Notes: generated by a model not told the origin, from the sequence alone. 64,000 nucleotides of DNA from Andrena cerasifolii (GCF_050908995.1 NC_135125.1:16207011-16271010), one strand, 5' to 3'. Counted from the stretch's first letter, positions 36,211 to 49,231 are shown. Numbers and translations are program-made.

Positions 36211-37170
36211 ATGGTTACTCCGCTCCATCGATTCCAGAACCTACATGCTACAGGAAATGTGGCAGGTCCTAGCGCCGTAAACAACTGCAGAGTGATCAGA
36301 ACAATGATAAGAGCTAATAATGAAAGTGAGAATAGTTTTCCAGTTGGCTCTACTCAACGCACCCAGCCAAACAACATCTCCAAGTAATTAAAGAAAAAGG
36401 TCTACTAAGAAGATTCTGAGGAACATGTTCTTCTTATATACAGGGTGACTCACTTATACATGTCTATCAACAGAAAGTACTTATAAATGATTCGCCCTTG
36501 ATAACACCTTATACCTGCGGACATATGAATATTTAAAGAAACTCCAGTAGAAAGTGGCGACTGAATCTAATCGAGGCTTCGTATGTTCGCAGTAATGTAA
36601 CAACCGCTGGGAATAATCAGTTAATATTGTCGAATGCTACTGCGAATGGAACAAATAGAAGCTTGTTGGACTTTTCAGAATTCAATGAGACGGAACTAGC
36701 GAATTACAGATTACGTTACGCCGTCTGTATAACATTTATACTCGCGACTGGTTATATCGTCGTTGCAAAATTTTACTTCGGCAATCAAGTAAGTTGCGGA
36801 CCCTCCGTTTCGAACGATTCGCACTTTGTCATGACTTCTTCGTAACTAACGATGGATATATTCTTTTTTTTAATAGAACCAAGGTATAGAGCTAATCCTG
36901 TTTTGGGGTGTACTGACATTCTTATTATTTGCATGCTTTTACACTACCCTGCATCGCCGAAGCCAACGCAACAATCATCAAGAGCATCACATTCAAGAGG
37001 AGCACATCGCGGCTGTGACTGCTACGAGCGCGATACCCAATGAAAATATTAGGCCCATTTCTGTGGTGCGACAGAATCCGCCGCCACCTTATCATATTGC
37101 CATTTTAATTCCACCGCCTAATTCGTCCGACGAAGCTCCGCCACCGTCGTACGATAAAGTCGTGCGATAA
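36211..37170 (+). CDS. Uncharacterised two-transmembrane protein with C-terminal PPxY motifs
   Basis: Three joined exons: open from 36179, with the first in-frame ATG at 36211, to 36383; 36593-36788; and 36877-37170. Phases match (phase 2, then phase 0) and give 220 aa from 36211. An acceptor-like TTTTAG precedes 36179, so more 5' sequence may exist. The N-terminal half is polar with several N-glycosylation sequons (NVT, NAT, NGT, NRS, NET). Two hydrophobic segments follow, YAVCITFILATGYIVVA and LILFWGVLTFLLFACFY, then a His/Gln/Glu-rich linker. The end carries PPPPYH and PPPSYDKVVR, two PPxY motifs of the type bound by WW domains of NEDD4-family ubiquitin ligases. Two spans put both termini on the same side, so usable PPxY motifs would imply the sequons are cytosolic. 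I do not recognise the family; the layout resembles TMEM51-like adaptors. A poly(A) signal is at 37730-37735. Confidence 0.75.
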
Positions 37171-39429
37171 ATATTACTAAATGGATCTTGCGTCACAATG
37201 TATAGAACTCTATCACTATATTTTTCATGTATTACATTTTTTAAAGACGAAACATTGATACGGTATACAATCAAGACATAACATTAAATGTAAACGTTAT
37301 TCACCTCTTAAATTATGGAGGAAATAAGTAAAAAAAGAGAGCAAAGGTATCAGCAAGTTCTCTAGCGTAGATAAATCTTACATTTGTGATATAAATATCG
37401 GTGACTTAAGGAATGCACAGGACTTTATTATGGGCATTGCGCAATGTCTGAGCCATAAAAATAGCGCAAATGGTATCTCGCTTGATGGAAAGAAATGTAT
37501 ACTTCAATTTTGTATATTTACGTACATGCTCGCAATTTATTTAATCAAGCGAAACAGATACATGATGATAGTACAGCGGGGAAAAGGAAAGAGAATCATC
37601 TCTTTATTTTCTTTAGGGAAAGATGATTTCTTTGCAAGCTGACTTGGTCGTGTTTGATGTGTAAACCGTTCACACTTTCCACAAGCTAAAAAGTATGGAT
37701 TTAATTACAACTTTCATCCTATGATTATGAATAAAAATGTAGGCTAAGTATTATATGCGTTCTATATTTAATTATGCACATGTACATAATATGGATAAGA
37801 GTGTACATACAATACACGCGCGCACGAGCATACACATACATTTTTGCCAGGCTCTCAACATTTGCGGCTTAACGTAAACTCGATGACTATTACGAACGAT
37901 TCTGTAGAATTTCTTTCGGCAATGTTAAAAGTGCATATATGCATGTAAAGTATAGCTAATGTATAACGTTGTCTTCGCTTTTCAAACAAATTTATGTAAT
38001 ACATCGTCGTATGGAATATTATATTTTAATACTTCCGACTAGCAATAAATTTCAAGCTACACTTTCTTATATTAAACTATAGCTTGAAAGTATTGGATAT
38101 TTCCTTTTTGGCGTTCCATTACCTTTTTAAATCGGAGTACGAAACTCGTTACAAAGTTCTGCTGCACTACACCTGTATAGCTGTATCACGTAATGATTAA
38201 GTGTAGGGGCTTACGTTTGTATAGATAACGTGCTTGCGTATCATTTCATTACGAGATTTACATATTAAAGAAACATATTTTTTCTGTCGATATATATCCA
38301 ACATGAAGTAATTACACTGATATGCAAATAAAATGGCTATATGAATATTATAAAAGTATTTTAGATTGCATCTAAATTTCCAATAATCCACTCCTTGTAT
38401 AATTTATTCATTATGCACGTTACAAATAATGTGTAAAGAAATAATGAAAGGAAATTAGGAAGAAGTTAACGCAAAAGAAGAAAGGAATGTCGTCTTATTT
38501 AATTTCAATTAAGCATTTAGTAATATTTTTATTCTAAAATTTATGTACATATAAAAGTAATGAAATTAAATAAACAAAGCTCTATAATCTTATCGGTGCA
38601 TTACAATAGTTAAATAGATTCCCTTTCTCATTTTTGTACACAAAGGATTGTATGATTGTAAACCTTTTACCGAAGCTTGATAAGTAATAAAATTATTTTC
38701 CATTCCGCGAAGCGTAATTTTCAATATTTCGATCTTTATAGCGCTAAAAGTTAAAAATGATCAAAAATGGATCATAAATTTAGATAATTCAATACATATT
38801 ATGCAGCATGAGGTACCAAATTATTTTACAAAAATTTAATTGCTACTACACAGACATACAAAGCCAGTATTTTACAAATTTTGGTTAACATAACTAGGAT
38901 GTTCTGTTCTGTAAAGAGAAATGGAAATATTAGGGATGGGTTTCCCGAAGCGTCGGAACCTCGAAACCCAAGGAAGTTTCGAGTTTCGAGAATTTAAAAA
39001 TATTAAAGCTAGCAAAAGATGCATAATTACTCTTCGATAAAACTAAGTTACTGATTAAGTGATGTCTTTCCATTCTGTTTAGCGATTTGTCACATTTACA
39101 TCTGTGAAGGCACTTGCATAGTCGCAAATATTTGCACATTAATCAGTGACAGTTTAGAATTATAACATTACATTAGGATACCATCTAGCGATCAAGGTTT
39201 GTAAAATCAGTTCTGTAATTCTGTGTAATAGATCGGTACGAGAAGCTACGCTTGTAAAAATGCCTCCCATTACCGAAGTAGTAAATCTTATCGCTCGGTG
39301 CAAATTATAATAATTATCGATTACTGGGACTTTGTTTGTCCTATTAAGGATACAATATTTTATGCTGGGGTGGCATGCGAGTTCCGGTGCTAACGGTAAT
39401 CATAATTCACTCAATAATATGCACCGTGC
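37171..39429. other. Convergent intergenic region between the PPxY gene and HID1
   Basis: About 2.3 kb of strongly AT-rich sequence with a plus-strand AATAAA at 37730-37735. A small inverted motif rich in TTTCGAG occurs near 38960-39000. No gene-like open frame was found. Confidence 0.5.
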
Positions 39430-42400
39430 TTAAACTCTTTGGATTTCGAATAACTTTACGTCTGTATCATACCAAATCGGCGGCTCAACGTTTCTCAAGT
39501 ATATAACACCCCACATGTACGTTCTGAACCAAGCAGTTGTACCTGCGTTCACTTGATATCGCCTTATTAGAATCGGATGTGGTACAGGAAGCAAACCAAC
39601 CAGCGTGCCGTGTTGTAAAAATTTCAGAATTTCACTTTCATCGGTCAAACCTCTGAAAAATTTTTATAGACAGAGATGCCATTAGAATACATTCTGTATC
39701 GAGAAAACACAGTTGCAATAAGAAGGGTGAAATATTACGCTTACTTGTCGATGCAGATCTTCTCCACTTGCGGTACAAGGACTTGGAGTAATCGCATAAT
39801 GGTCTGCAACGGGAGTTTACTTTTCCACTGGTACACCCAGTCGCTAGAAGGAACCCACTGATTCACATTGTTAGGAGAATTAGTGTGCTCCGTCACTCTG
39901 AGGCCCCCCTTCTGTTCAATGAATCAAGAAATAAATCATATACAGGTATCGCGGGAATTTATAGACAAAGATATACAGTTATTTTCTTACTGGTATAACA
40001 GAGCTTTTAGTAGAACTCATTAATTCCTCTGCATTATTGGTATCACTTTGATGATTAGGCTTCCCTACATTAACAGTTACTGAAGGACTTAATGGATGCG
40101 CAGACTCTTTCTCAGTCATTTTTTCTATACCTATCATAAAAGTAATTTGGGAGCAAAGATTTTGGTAATATCTACCACTGTTACGCAACGCGATAACACA
40201 AATTTACCTGGTGTTTCTAATAGGGAAGCTTTTAACGTTCCAGGCTCTGCGGGCTGGGCTGGATGGGACCCCTCCATCGCGGCCTCGTTAACATTTTCGG
40301 TGGACGTACTAGCAGGCACGTGTCGACGTTGTCTCTTGCTGAGAGACTTCGCAATAGTGTTGCAGTCACTCGGTAAGTTCGCCAACGCGTGGAACACCTG
40401 TCTCTTGCGTATTATAGTGTAAACCAAGTTACTGTTCCCATCGAACTGATACTAATGAAACAGAAGCTTTGTTGAACTCGTTCAAGTATGAATTATCTTT
40501 ACAAATGCGCGAGTTACCTGAATGATATTGTTAAAGATCTCGAGAAGGAAAAATACTAAATGGTGATTGGTGGGTGCTGAGAACAAGAACCAGGGTGTAC
40601 TAAATGCTTCGAGTAAATGCAGCAACTTGGTGCTAGCCACCATCGACAGTGTTTTGAGATATGGAGAGACGTTGACTAGAATCGTTAACAGGCAATCGAA
40701 TAATGGCTGCAGTCTTTGATGTCCAGTCGTAATTATCTTGTGGAAAACGGTCACCAGCAAGTCGGCATGCGTGCCTGCGAGCAATTTCATAATTTTTTAT
40801 AAACCTTCCGAGTAATATGAAGCAAGATTGTAATACCTGTAAAAACGGGAATGTCCATGGGTACTGTTGCTGTGTACGGTTTATTTAGTCTGACGCCAAA
40901 GTTACGCTCTCCGCTCAAAAGAAGTAGGATAAACACACCGATGTGCATTAGTCCAACCCGTGCTAGAAAATTCGTTTCAACTATTATATATAATCAAGGA
41001 AGATTTATTCGCACTCGGCCAACTTTTGAGGAGTTTACCAAGACTTACATTGATCTGCACGCGAATCATTTAAATGATACAGTATGGGCACTAATACTTC
41101 CAGAACGTCTGAACTTTTTAGCACGTAGTATAAAAACTTTTTGTTGTAATCGCACATCTTCCAAAAGAATACCAATAGCTCTTGATGAAAGTGTACCTTT
41201 TTAGTCGAGTTCGGCAAGTATGTCTGCATTAACGGATTATTCAGTAATCGCGTGATACCCTTTAGTACGAACTGAAAATCTGCGGAAATAGGTGTGTTTC
41301 GGTATTATATTTCTCTTCGATTACTCGCTCGAGTATGAAGGTGAGCGTTACCTTCATCTCGATGGATGCGACTCAGATAATTAATAAATAAATTATCCCC
41401 GATAACTCCCTCCTCCAATGGGGTACCACCGCTGGTGTCATGATCCAACGTCACTATAAGGATCTGCAACGCAACGTCAACTAAAGGTTCCAACGAATCG
41501 GTAAATAATAAATGATTGTATGGCACTCCTAGTCCAACCGGATCGTACGCACACACTGTGTTCAACAGTGACGTGAACATAGGCAAGGCATGCCTGTTAT
41601 GGAAAGATAAAAATTCTCTTTAAGCATTTGGTTATACATGTAGGTTCGTATGACTTTACAGTTATTACAAAGCACCTATTTTCAGGACTTGTTAAGTGTT
41701 GGATCCATCTGTTCGGAGTAACCGAAAGATCCATAGGAGGATTGTACATCGTTTCGCTGAAGCACGTGACCAACAGCTTCAGCAATTCAGTTCTATTCGA
41801 ATCCAGAATTGGATATCTAGGAGGCGAATGCGCGAATCCTACGCCAGCCTCCCAAATGTACTCGCAACTATCTATAGACTGTAACTCTTCCGCTTTATCC
41901 TAAGTAATCGGAGAAACAAAATACATTAGTATCTGAAAACTTTCGCCACCTGCAAACAGTGAAACATGCTTACCGGGCCAGATTTTCTATTCGCGGCTAC
42001 CGTAAAGTCGGGGCAAAACAACAGATCCTGGAATAGAAATGAGAATGAGAGAAGGAACGTTTCTTGCCTTCTGTAACGCTAAAGAATCTTATCATCTTAC
42101 GCAGAGTGCGTTAAGCAGCGAGTGAGCCAACGGCATGCTTTCTTCATCCTCTTTACCAGGTAAGCTAGACCAAAAGAATCCTTTCCAATCGGGATCTTCG
42201 AAGATATAGGGCAGCAATCTAGTCAGCAAGCGGCAACAATTCAAAACGGTTTGTTGTTCTCTTTGCGTTCTACAGCTGTTGTCGACTGCCTTCACTAATT
42301 TCTCGACTGCTTTGTAGCATAATGTAGCTAAATTGGATGGTGCTTCTTCCCTTAATATGCGAATCTCGGGTGCAGGGATCAAAGTGAATATGTCTTGGAC

Positions 42401-42755
42401 GTTAGTCACATTTTCGGACCAAAACTGGTCCCAGAACGTGTCGTCTGATGCTTCGATCACCTGTAATTAAAAGGTACCTGCTGCATTTTTTAACCTAAAC
42501 CTTAAAATTTCGAAAGACAGTTCTTCCGTAAGAATTCAATTCAATTTACAGAAGAAAGGGGTTGATCAGTAATCTACATAAAGAATATTGCCATTACTTC
42601 GATGGCAATAAAAGCTTGTATACACTTCATTGATCTGAAACGTCAGACCGATCATATGTTGGTGAACCAGACAACAAACAACATTTTACCTGTGTTTTCG
42701 ACGTCAGTTGAACGACCGCTTTCCGAAAGTTTAACTTTGTGTCAGCATTTCCCAT
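39430..42755 (-). CDS. HID1: HID1 domain-containing protein
   Basis: Twelve exons: 42755-42690, 42460-42101, 42027-41974, 41899-41676, 41593-41352, 41279-41049, 40962-40837, 40774-40518, 40451-40208, 40130-39991, 39911-39745 and 39652-39430. They total 777 aa (human 788) with all phases consistent. The start MGNADTKLNFRKAV has the Gly2 needed for N-myristoylation. Conserved blocks follow: FWDQFWSENVTNVQDIFTLI, EDPDWKGFFWSSLPG, LLNTVCAYDPVGLGVPYNHL, QTYLPNSTKKVHFHQELLVF, LLHLLEAFSTPWFLFSAP and WYDTDVKLFEIQRV at the end. HID1 is a peripheral Golgi protein needed for dense-core vesicle biogenesis and neuropeptide sorting. The segment between 40.0 and 40.3 kb (Ser/Thr/Pro-rich) is the variable linker of the family. 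Confidence 0.96.
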
Positions 42756-43416
42756 GTTGTTCTAAGTTTCGTCCACTTACGATTAAAAATTTCAGTGCTA
42801 AATTCCACGAACGGTCTTGTTTTACTTTAAACAAGAATGAGCACGGTCACCGCCATGTTTACACGCTAAACCGTGCAGCAGTGTTGCCAATAAGAACGTC
42901 ATTTTCGAGTGATAATTGCATTAACGTCAATTGCATTGTACATCATAAATCATTATGAATTATGCGACACCCTCTCGAGTACTTTTATGGTATCAAATAA
43001 TTCATTCGCTTTCAACATTTACGAAGGAAAAATTAATAGTTTCTTTCCTAAGCCAATAATACGAAACATACACCTTAAAATTGTATACATCTATTTTTTA
43101 AAATAGTACAAATGAATTCCTTTGCTATATTATATAATTCTTTTCAGGGATATGAGACAATTAGGGAATTTAATCTCGAGATCGTAATCCCAGGATCCCG
43201 ACTGTTTTTTTTATTCTAAAACTCCCGGGATTTGATATATCAAGTTATAACTTATGCCGAGAAATTCGAGAATTTTTAAAAACGTAAATTACTTTATGAA
43301 CAACTGAAAGATATAAAAATGGAATCCAAAAAATAGCCGGGATCCCGGGATTGAATTCCTTAGAGACAATACATCGGGAAATAATAGATGTAGGTATTGT
43401 ACACGAAATTCTCGGC
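42756..43416. other. Spacer between HID1 and METTL2
   Basis: A 660-bp spacer between two minus-strand genes. It should contain the HID1 promoter (left) and METTL2 3'UTR (right). It holds a palindromic repeat at 43188-43353, inside which a minus-strand AATAAA (TTTATT at 43210-43215) could end METTL2. Confidence 0.55.
43188..43353. mobile_element. Palindromic foldback element between HID1 and METTL2
   Basis: AATCCCAGGATCCCG at about 43188 is mirrored by CGGGATCCCGGGATT ending at 43353, with poly-T then ATTC on one side and GAATCC then poly-A on the other. An internal CCCGGGATT copy near 43226 adds to the repeat structure. It is AT-rich between the arms and non-coding. Confidence 0.55.
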
Positions 43417-45028
43417 TTATTTCCTATATTTTCCTTGAATCCACACTCTGTACATTTTGATCTGCTTCCCTCTATTAACTTGTAGCCTGTTGTCGACTAG
43501 ACTTTGTTCCTCCGTGAAATTCGAAAATAACGTCCTAACTCCTTCTGCAAGTGAATAGCTTGAAGTAAATTCAATAATACAACTATAAAACGATCATCAA
43601 CTACGATACCTTGTGTAAAGAAGTATACTCTAGTTCCATCCCCTCTAGCATAGAAGTTCTCCGCTAAACACCTGCCTTTCTTGAAGCGCAATTGGGCTAA
43701 GTCGTACCTCCCGTAATCTCTAAATAAAACTAATCCGCCTGGTTTTAAATATTTATGTATCTGTTGTATAACATGCTTCATTCTATAAATAAAATGTAAT
43801 TCCTTAGTTTGCTATCGACTTCCATTATGCAACATTTAACTAAAGAAACTATGTACTTGTCGGGGTGTATAGCTGAGAGAACAAATATTAATACAACGAT
43901 GTCTAAACTCTGAGGTTCGAAAGGTGTCTCCCACTCTTCTTCCGCTACGTCCAGGACAAACGCCTTACACCTTCAAGAAATGTGCAGTTTACGATATGTA
44001 ACGTGTCACTGACGCTGTTGAATGCTACATTTATATACAACATTCTATACCTGGTAGTATCATACGCAGGATTCTGTTTTAATATGTCTATTGCTTTTAC
44101 AGAAAAGTCGCAGCAGTACACGAAGAGGTTGGGATCTGTGTTATACAGAAGTAGCGGAAACACTGTATTTCCCACCCCACAGCCAATTTCCAAAATTTTG
44201 CATTCAGTAGTACTAGGTAGGTCAAGAATTTTAAAGTGACCCTCTGTGTTACTTTCATCTTCACTCTCGCTCACAGACCTGAGGCGCTGCTTAATATTTC
44301 TCTTTACTGTATCCACAGCTAACTCTGGGAATTCAGTCAATAACCAGTGTCTATCCTTAAAGAATCTGCAACATGAAAGGTGAACTTTCTTCACATCCAC
44401 TATAGATATTAATTCTGCGAAGATCGTGTATACAGTTTTGTCGGTATACTTATTCTCGTGCACTCCGTAAAATTTATCCCAATATTTATTGGCTTCGCGG
44501 TCATATTCGCAGATCTTCTCATCCGGCAACGTCACGATCGAATTTTCATTGACCTTTTGCTGGGCCAACTTTTGCTGTTCCTCGTCCCACGTGACATTGT
44601 CCCTTTAAATTATAATTAGAAGGAAACAGTCATCGGTATCCGGCGAGGTATATTTAAACGTAATGCAACAGATTAATCGTTTGTCTAATTGAATTCTACA
44701 TCCTCAAAGGCCGCGACGTACTTATTCAGCTCAAAGGTATCGTTCTTTATAGGTTAAGATTCTCGAATTCCAGCACCGCGAAGCTTTATTACAAACGTTA
44801 AGTAATGACAGAGTTCTACCATGTATTATGTTGAAATACATTGTCATTACTGCCGAGGGTTCTGTTGCCAAATTGAGACCTCTTCTCCCTCGACCCATCG
44901 CGCTTTACTTCTGGCACGTTTCCTTCCATCTTTGCATCGTGCGCCTCGCTATAAGCACGCGTGGATGAAAGAGATATGACGGAGCGACGTATTGCCGCGA
45001 TGCCTCGCTGCAAAAATTCAGCCTGCAT
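43417..45028 (-). CDS. METTL2: tRNA N(3)-methylcytidine methyltransferase (METTL2/METTL8 family)
   Basis: Five exons: 45028-44820, 44602-44051, 43970-43857, 43782-43610 and 43544-43417, giving 391 aa. Family signatures are RSQFGNRTLGSNDNVFQHNT, then W-DNVTWDEEQQ across the first splice, YWDKFYGVHENKYTDK, and the SAM-binding ILEIGCGVGNTVFPLL. SLDIVVLIFVLSAIHPDK, LKPGGLVLFRDYGRYDLAQL, ENFYARGDGTRVYFFTQ and DNRLQVNRGKQIKMYRVW follow. These enzymes make m3C at position 32 of Thr and Ser tRNAs. The first ATG (45028) gives an N-terminus, IAAIRRSVISLSSTRAY, that looks like a mitochondrial presequence. A second in-frame ATG at codon 34 (44929) would give a cytosolic form. The intron 2 acceptor (CTTGAAG/GTGT) was chosen because it restores the conserved RCKAFVLDV segment. 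Confidence 0.94.
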
Positions 45029-47632
45029 TGTTCCTAATTCACCTCCAGATACGTTACGACGAAACAGATGGGGTACGTTGCCGCATCGCGCTGGACGAGG
45101 TAAAGCAAACAGTCGTCGGATGGAAGTGTTGGAGCGCGTCGACTTACGGCATATAACTACGTTTAGATGGGTTTAGAAGAGCAATTGATTTGTGCTGTAC
45201 GAAATTCTGCTGCGTTTAGTGGAGTGGCTGTCTGCGATACGTCGTCTGTACTCTTTTCGATGGAACGTCGAATGCGGCGTTGTACTTGGTGGAATGTTCG
45301 CTTATCTTATACCGTTAAATGCTGCTAACACGCTCAGAAACAGCGAAATGGTAGAAATTTCCCTAAAAGAAGGGTTAGAATGATAATTCTTCTCTTCTAT
45401 GTTACCTGGCGAAGAGTACATTACGACAGGAAATATAAAAATCGAAATGCAATTCGGAGGAATGGAAATTAAATAGCGTCTATAATGACTTTTAGAGGTT
45501 TCTTGCTCGTTATTTCTTTCTTGTCTTGTTGGAAACGCTTATCGCGCTTAGCGCGCGCGGTACATTAATTAGTACGGAATGAAATTGTTCGCAGATCGTC
45601 ATAAGTCCAATAGGACTCTTGCAGATCAACGACCTAGGAGGACAGATATAGGTTGAGGGCGCGTGGTATGCGGAAACAGGATGGGTGTGACGCAGAGGGT
45701 GCAGGTTGAGGGTGGTATATTGCGTCATTGGATGATTGGTGCTACAGGAGCGAATAGTGTGATAGCGTCTTCTCTCTCAAATCGATATTGATTCTTAATC
45801 CATAAAAACTTCATTCCGTTCACATTAATCCCTTACTGATACGATGCAACACGCTAGATAATGCTCTATAGGCAACCACAATTGTTGGACAAGAATGCAA
45901 GCGTGATAAGAATGTATATAGGTACAGTATGAAGTTCCTGTTCGTCGTTATCTTTCACCGTCATTATTGCGCTCGGACAGAGTGCTTTTCACTTTGGCTT
46001 GTAAAATTGCTCCTTCGTCGTCCATGGTAATTATAGAAATATATTCGGTAAAGCTTTCGTAAGAAATATTATCAGAATTACCTAAAGAAAAGATATTCTC
46101 TGGGAAGTCCTAGATATAGATCTTCCACGGCAACACGTTGCTAAGGGCTACAAGCTTCTTCCGCCACTGCATGGTGCTTCATGGCTCGTCGTGGGTGGCT
46201 ACCGTGATGTCCTAATCCCACTAAGTCCCTAGGGGTGAGATCGATACATACATTCCTCTTTCCTTCATGTTTTCGCGGGGGTTAGTACTCATCGATTTCA
46301 ACTGTATTCGAAAAAGACTTATGAAATATGGTAAAAAAAATTCCAGAATAACATGAAACATAAATTCACAATATTTTTAACGTTTTTTTTTTTAAAAATC
46401 GTCAGCTTTTACGTTCGAGTGGTGTGCCGTGGCATTCAGCAAATACCGATCAAAGGAATTTAAAAGTATTATTAACATTACAATTTATCAGAAAATGTAT
46501 TTGCTATAGGAATGAAACGTGCACCTGTAATTCAACGAAATATGTTTTCTGCAGCAGAAATTCAAAGTTCGTCGGTGTAGCGAATACCAGTAGCATGAGT
46601 CCGAAAGACCCCGATTAGTGCAGGATATGCACTGGACGCGTATCGACTCCTATACACCGTGAATTAAAAGTGAAAGCACGGATAGAATGCTGCAAAAACC
46701 TCTGTGGGACACGAAATGCTGCATTCGCCTGAAAATTGCACGAGTCTCGGCGAGGAGTTCGCAGAAAGCGGAAGGGTTCGCGCAGACAAAGCGCGAGTGA
46801 GAAACATGCGCGCAGAAAGGCACGCGTGTATATACGAAAGGACGAGGGAGGAACGGCGAAGCGATCGGAGACTTATGATCCGGGAGAAGCGCAACTCGAG
46901 AAATATCCGCATATTCGAGGGAAGAATCACCGACGAATTCAAACAACAGGGGGGCGAAGCATGGAGCAGAACCGTGATGCGGCACGTTTAAAGAAGAACC
47001 ATGCTCAGGACATTGTCTGCGAGCCTGATGACACGTTCATCGAGCCATAAATGATTCACAGATTCAATTCTACTCGCGTTTGGCGAGCTTCAACCCCGAG
47101 TACGGGCGACTCGGGGCTGCAGCGCGTAATTGATAGAAAAATGTGAGCAGGGCAATGCGGATAGCCGCGCGGTATCGGGAAAAGAGGAAAGGGGTGGAAA
47201 GTCACGGGGAGTGCGAGGAGGGGGGGGGGGGGAGAGAGGACGTAATTCCGGCTCCTCCCTGTCCCTTCCGCCCGAGGTTCAGCGCGGCTCGCAGTTCCAT
47301 AAATTTCACGGGCGCGCGCTGAACTCAAAAGCGTCTATTGGCGTTGAGAAATTTGCAGGACCGAGGGGGACCTCCGCGTTGACAGAACAAGAATGAGGAG
47401 CACGTGTGCGTCTGTGTGCACACAGGCGCACGCGTGCGTTCCGTGCGTGGAAAAGGGGGCTGCAGAAAGGAGATGAGGAGGCCCGCGAGAAAGAGGGAAG
47501 CGTAGAAAGAAGGCGACGGAAAAAGATAAAAAGGGGGCGGGAGGGAGGGCTGGGAAGCTATGCGGAGATAGACAGAGATCGTGGTGAAAGGGAGGGAAAA
47601 GGGAGAGTCCGGGTTGAGGGGAGGAGGAGGGT

Positions 47633-47671
<39 letters not shown>

Positions 47672-49231
47672 AGCAGGAAGGAGAGCAGAGAACTCTGCGC
47701 GCCGCAGCGCTACGGGGTGGTTGCCCTCGTCTGCGCTTTGTGGGAAATGCCCGCTCAATAACGCGTAGGTCCTCGTCTGCCCCTTCTCACCCTCGGCGGC
47801 ATCGCAGCAAGGGCCACTGCCCCAAAAGGCATGGCCACCCGTCGAACAACCCTTATCCTGCTCTTCTTCCTACCCAGAAGACGCTCCTCGAGACCGCCTC
47901 CTCTTTCTCTGCTTCCTCGTCTTGCAGCCGTTACGCGCGCCGCGTCCTTATACCTCCGTCTCCTTGCCGTCTCCTTGCCGCAGACGAAGGTGAACCGATG
48001 TTTCTGACCTGCATCGATCAATCCCGCGATCCGGAGGTCTCGTAGGTGGAAGACGCCAGGCTCGGGACGCGGACGCGTTGTGGACGTTCTTTAAGACAGA
48101 AGCGATAAGGGGGCGACGAATCGGCGGGGGAGCAGATCGAATTGTTAATGGGTCGCGACAGAGGCGTTCATCTGGCTGCAGATTGCAGGGGTAGTCCTTG
48201 TAAGCATCCACCGAGAGGGAAGGCACCTACTTAGATATTTGTATTCAGCTCGTTCGTTTCGTCGAATTTACACGCATTTAACTTTCTATCTGTTTGTTTG
48301 TTTGTTTTTTTTTAAATTTGGGAGCACGTTTAATCTTGTCTTTGCGTTTCAGCTTTTGGGGGAAAGTGGTCGATATCTGCCCAGTATTCCGAGGTGCCTC
48401 ACCCTCGTTTCAGGCATGGTAGAACCCCCAAAGATCGTTCGGGCAATGACCCCGAGATTATATATTCCGCCGGTATAGGGTGGTACAGGGTTATTCCCCC
48501 CTGGATTCGTCCGCGGAACAGTACCTTTTAACGAATCGCGTTGGAGCCATAACGCATCGGGAAATACGCATCGCTTGTTAAACAATAATGCGAGATATAA
48601 CCGCGGGCAATCTGTGCGACGAGCAAGCCTGCCCTGTCGCAGCATCGCGTATTAAATCATCATTACAAAGCGAAAGGATTTTATCCCTCGAATCTCGCTT
48701 TACATTTAAAAGCTTAGGTCTTAAAGAACATCGCTACTTGCATCTTCCCGTCCCCGTGGATATAAAACAATCCGCGGGTAAGCCCGTCTCGCCTAGATAT
48801 CTGACGAAACCCCATCCGTTTTGCATAATAATCCCACTCGTCGAAGAGAGCAAATTGGCATCAGTTATAGTTTTCGCGACGGATGGCATTTATAAGCCGC
48901 CCTCGCTACATCCACCGCCTACCCGATCAATAAGTACTCTTCTCGTTTCATAGGGACTGCTTCCTTCTGCACGATCTTCGTATTGTGACGGCTCCGACAT
49001 TTTATCGCGAGCACGCGGCTCAGCGTTCCGCGCGATCGGGCATTGTGCAACTTTTTAGCGGGATAATGAGCATGCACGTCGCGGCGCAGAGGGTTTCGAA
49101 ATCCCGACACCGGTCCGCGGATCACCGGGCAAATTGCGCGCACGGGCCTCGCGGAAGCGTGTATATTCCGGGGCGGGCGCGTAGCAGGGGTGGAAATTGA
49201 AAGGGCATTAAATCGGCACGCGTCAACCGAC
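45029..49231. other. Intergenic region right of METTL2, GC-rich in part
   Basis: Begins with the METTL2 promoter. From about 46.7 to 48.2 kb the sequence is GC-rich with purine runs, a G run (47221-47231) and a GA microsatellite (47641-47665). Long frames open here on both strands, as expected from composition. A 121-codon ATG frame at 48588-48953 has no recognisable motif and is opposed by another open frame. I do not call any gene. Confidence 0.45.
47641..47666. repeat. GA microsatellite
   Basis: (GA)n run of about 25 bases followed by a G run, inside a GC- and purine-rich stretch. Such tracts can bind GAGA-type factors. Confidence 0.8.

Noticed and set aside
43917..43975. Apparent frameshift in METTL2 near 43970
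   Set aside because: Explained by intron 2 (GTATAG donor at 44050, CTTGAAG acceptor), which restores the conserved family sequence.
45192..45383. Hydrophobic 63-codon plus-strand frame
   Set aside because: Starts with GTG, lacks an upstream ATG or exon, and lies in the METTL2 promoter side without other support.
46704..48045. Several overlapping ATG frames of 80-120 codons
   Set aside because: Open on both strands in purine- and GC-rich sequence with simple repeats. The translated products are Arg/Glu or Ser/Leu low complexity.
48588..48953. 121-codon ATG frame
   Set aside because: No recognisable domain, no splice sites placed sensibly, and an opposing open frame covers part of it. Left out for lack of support.
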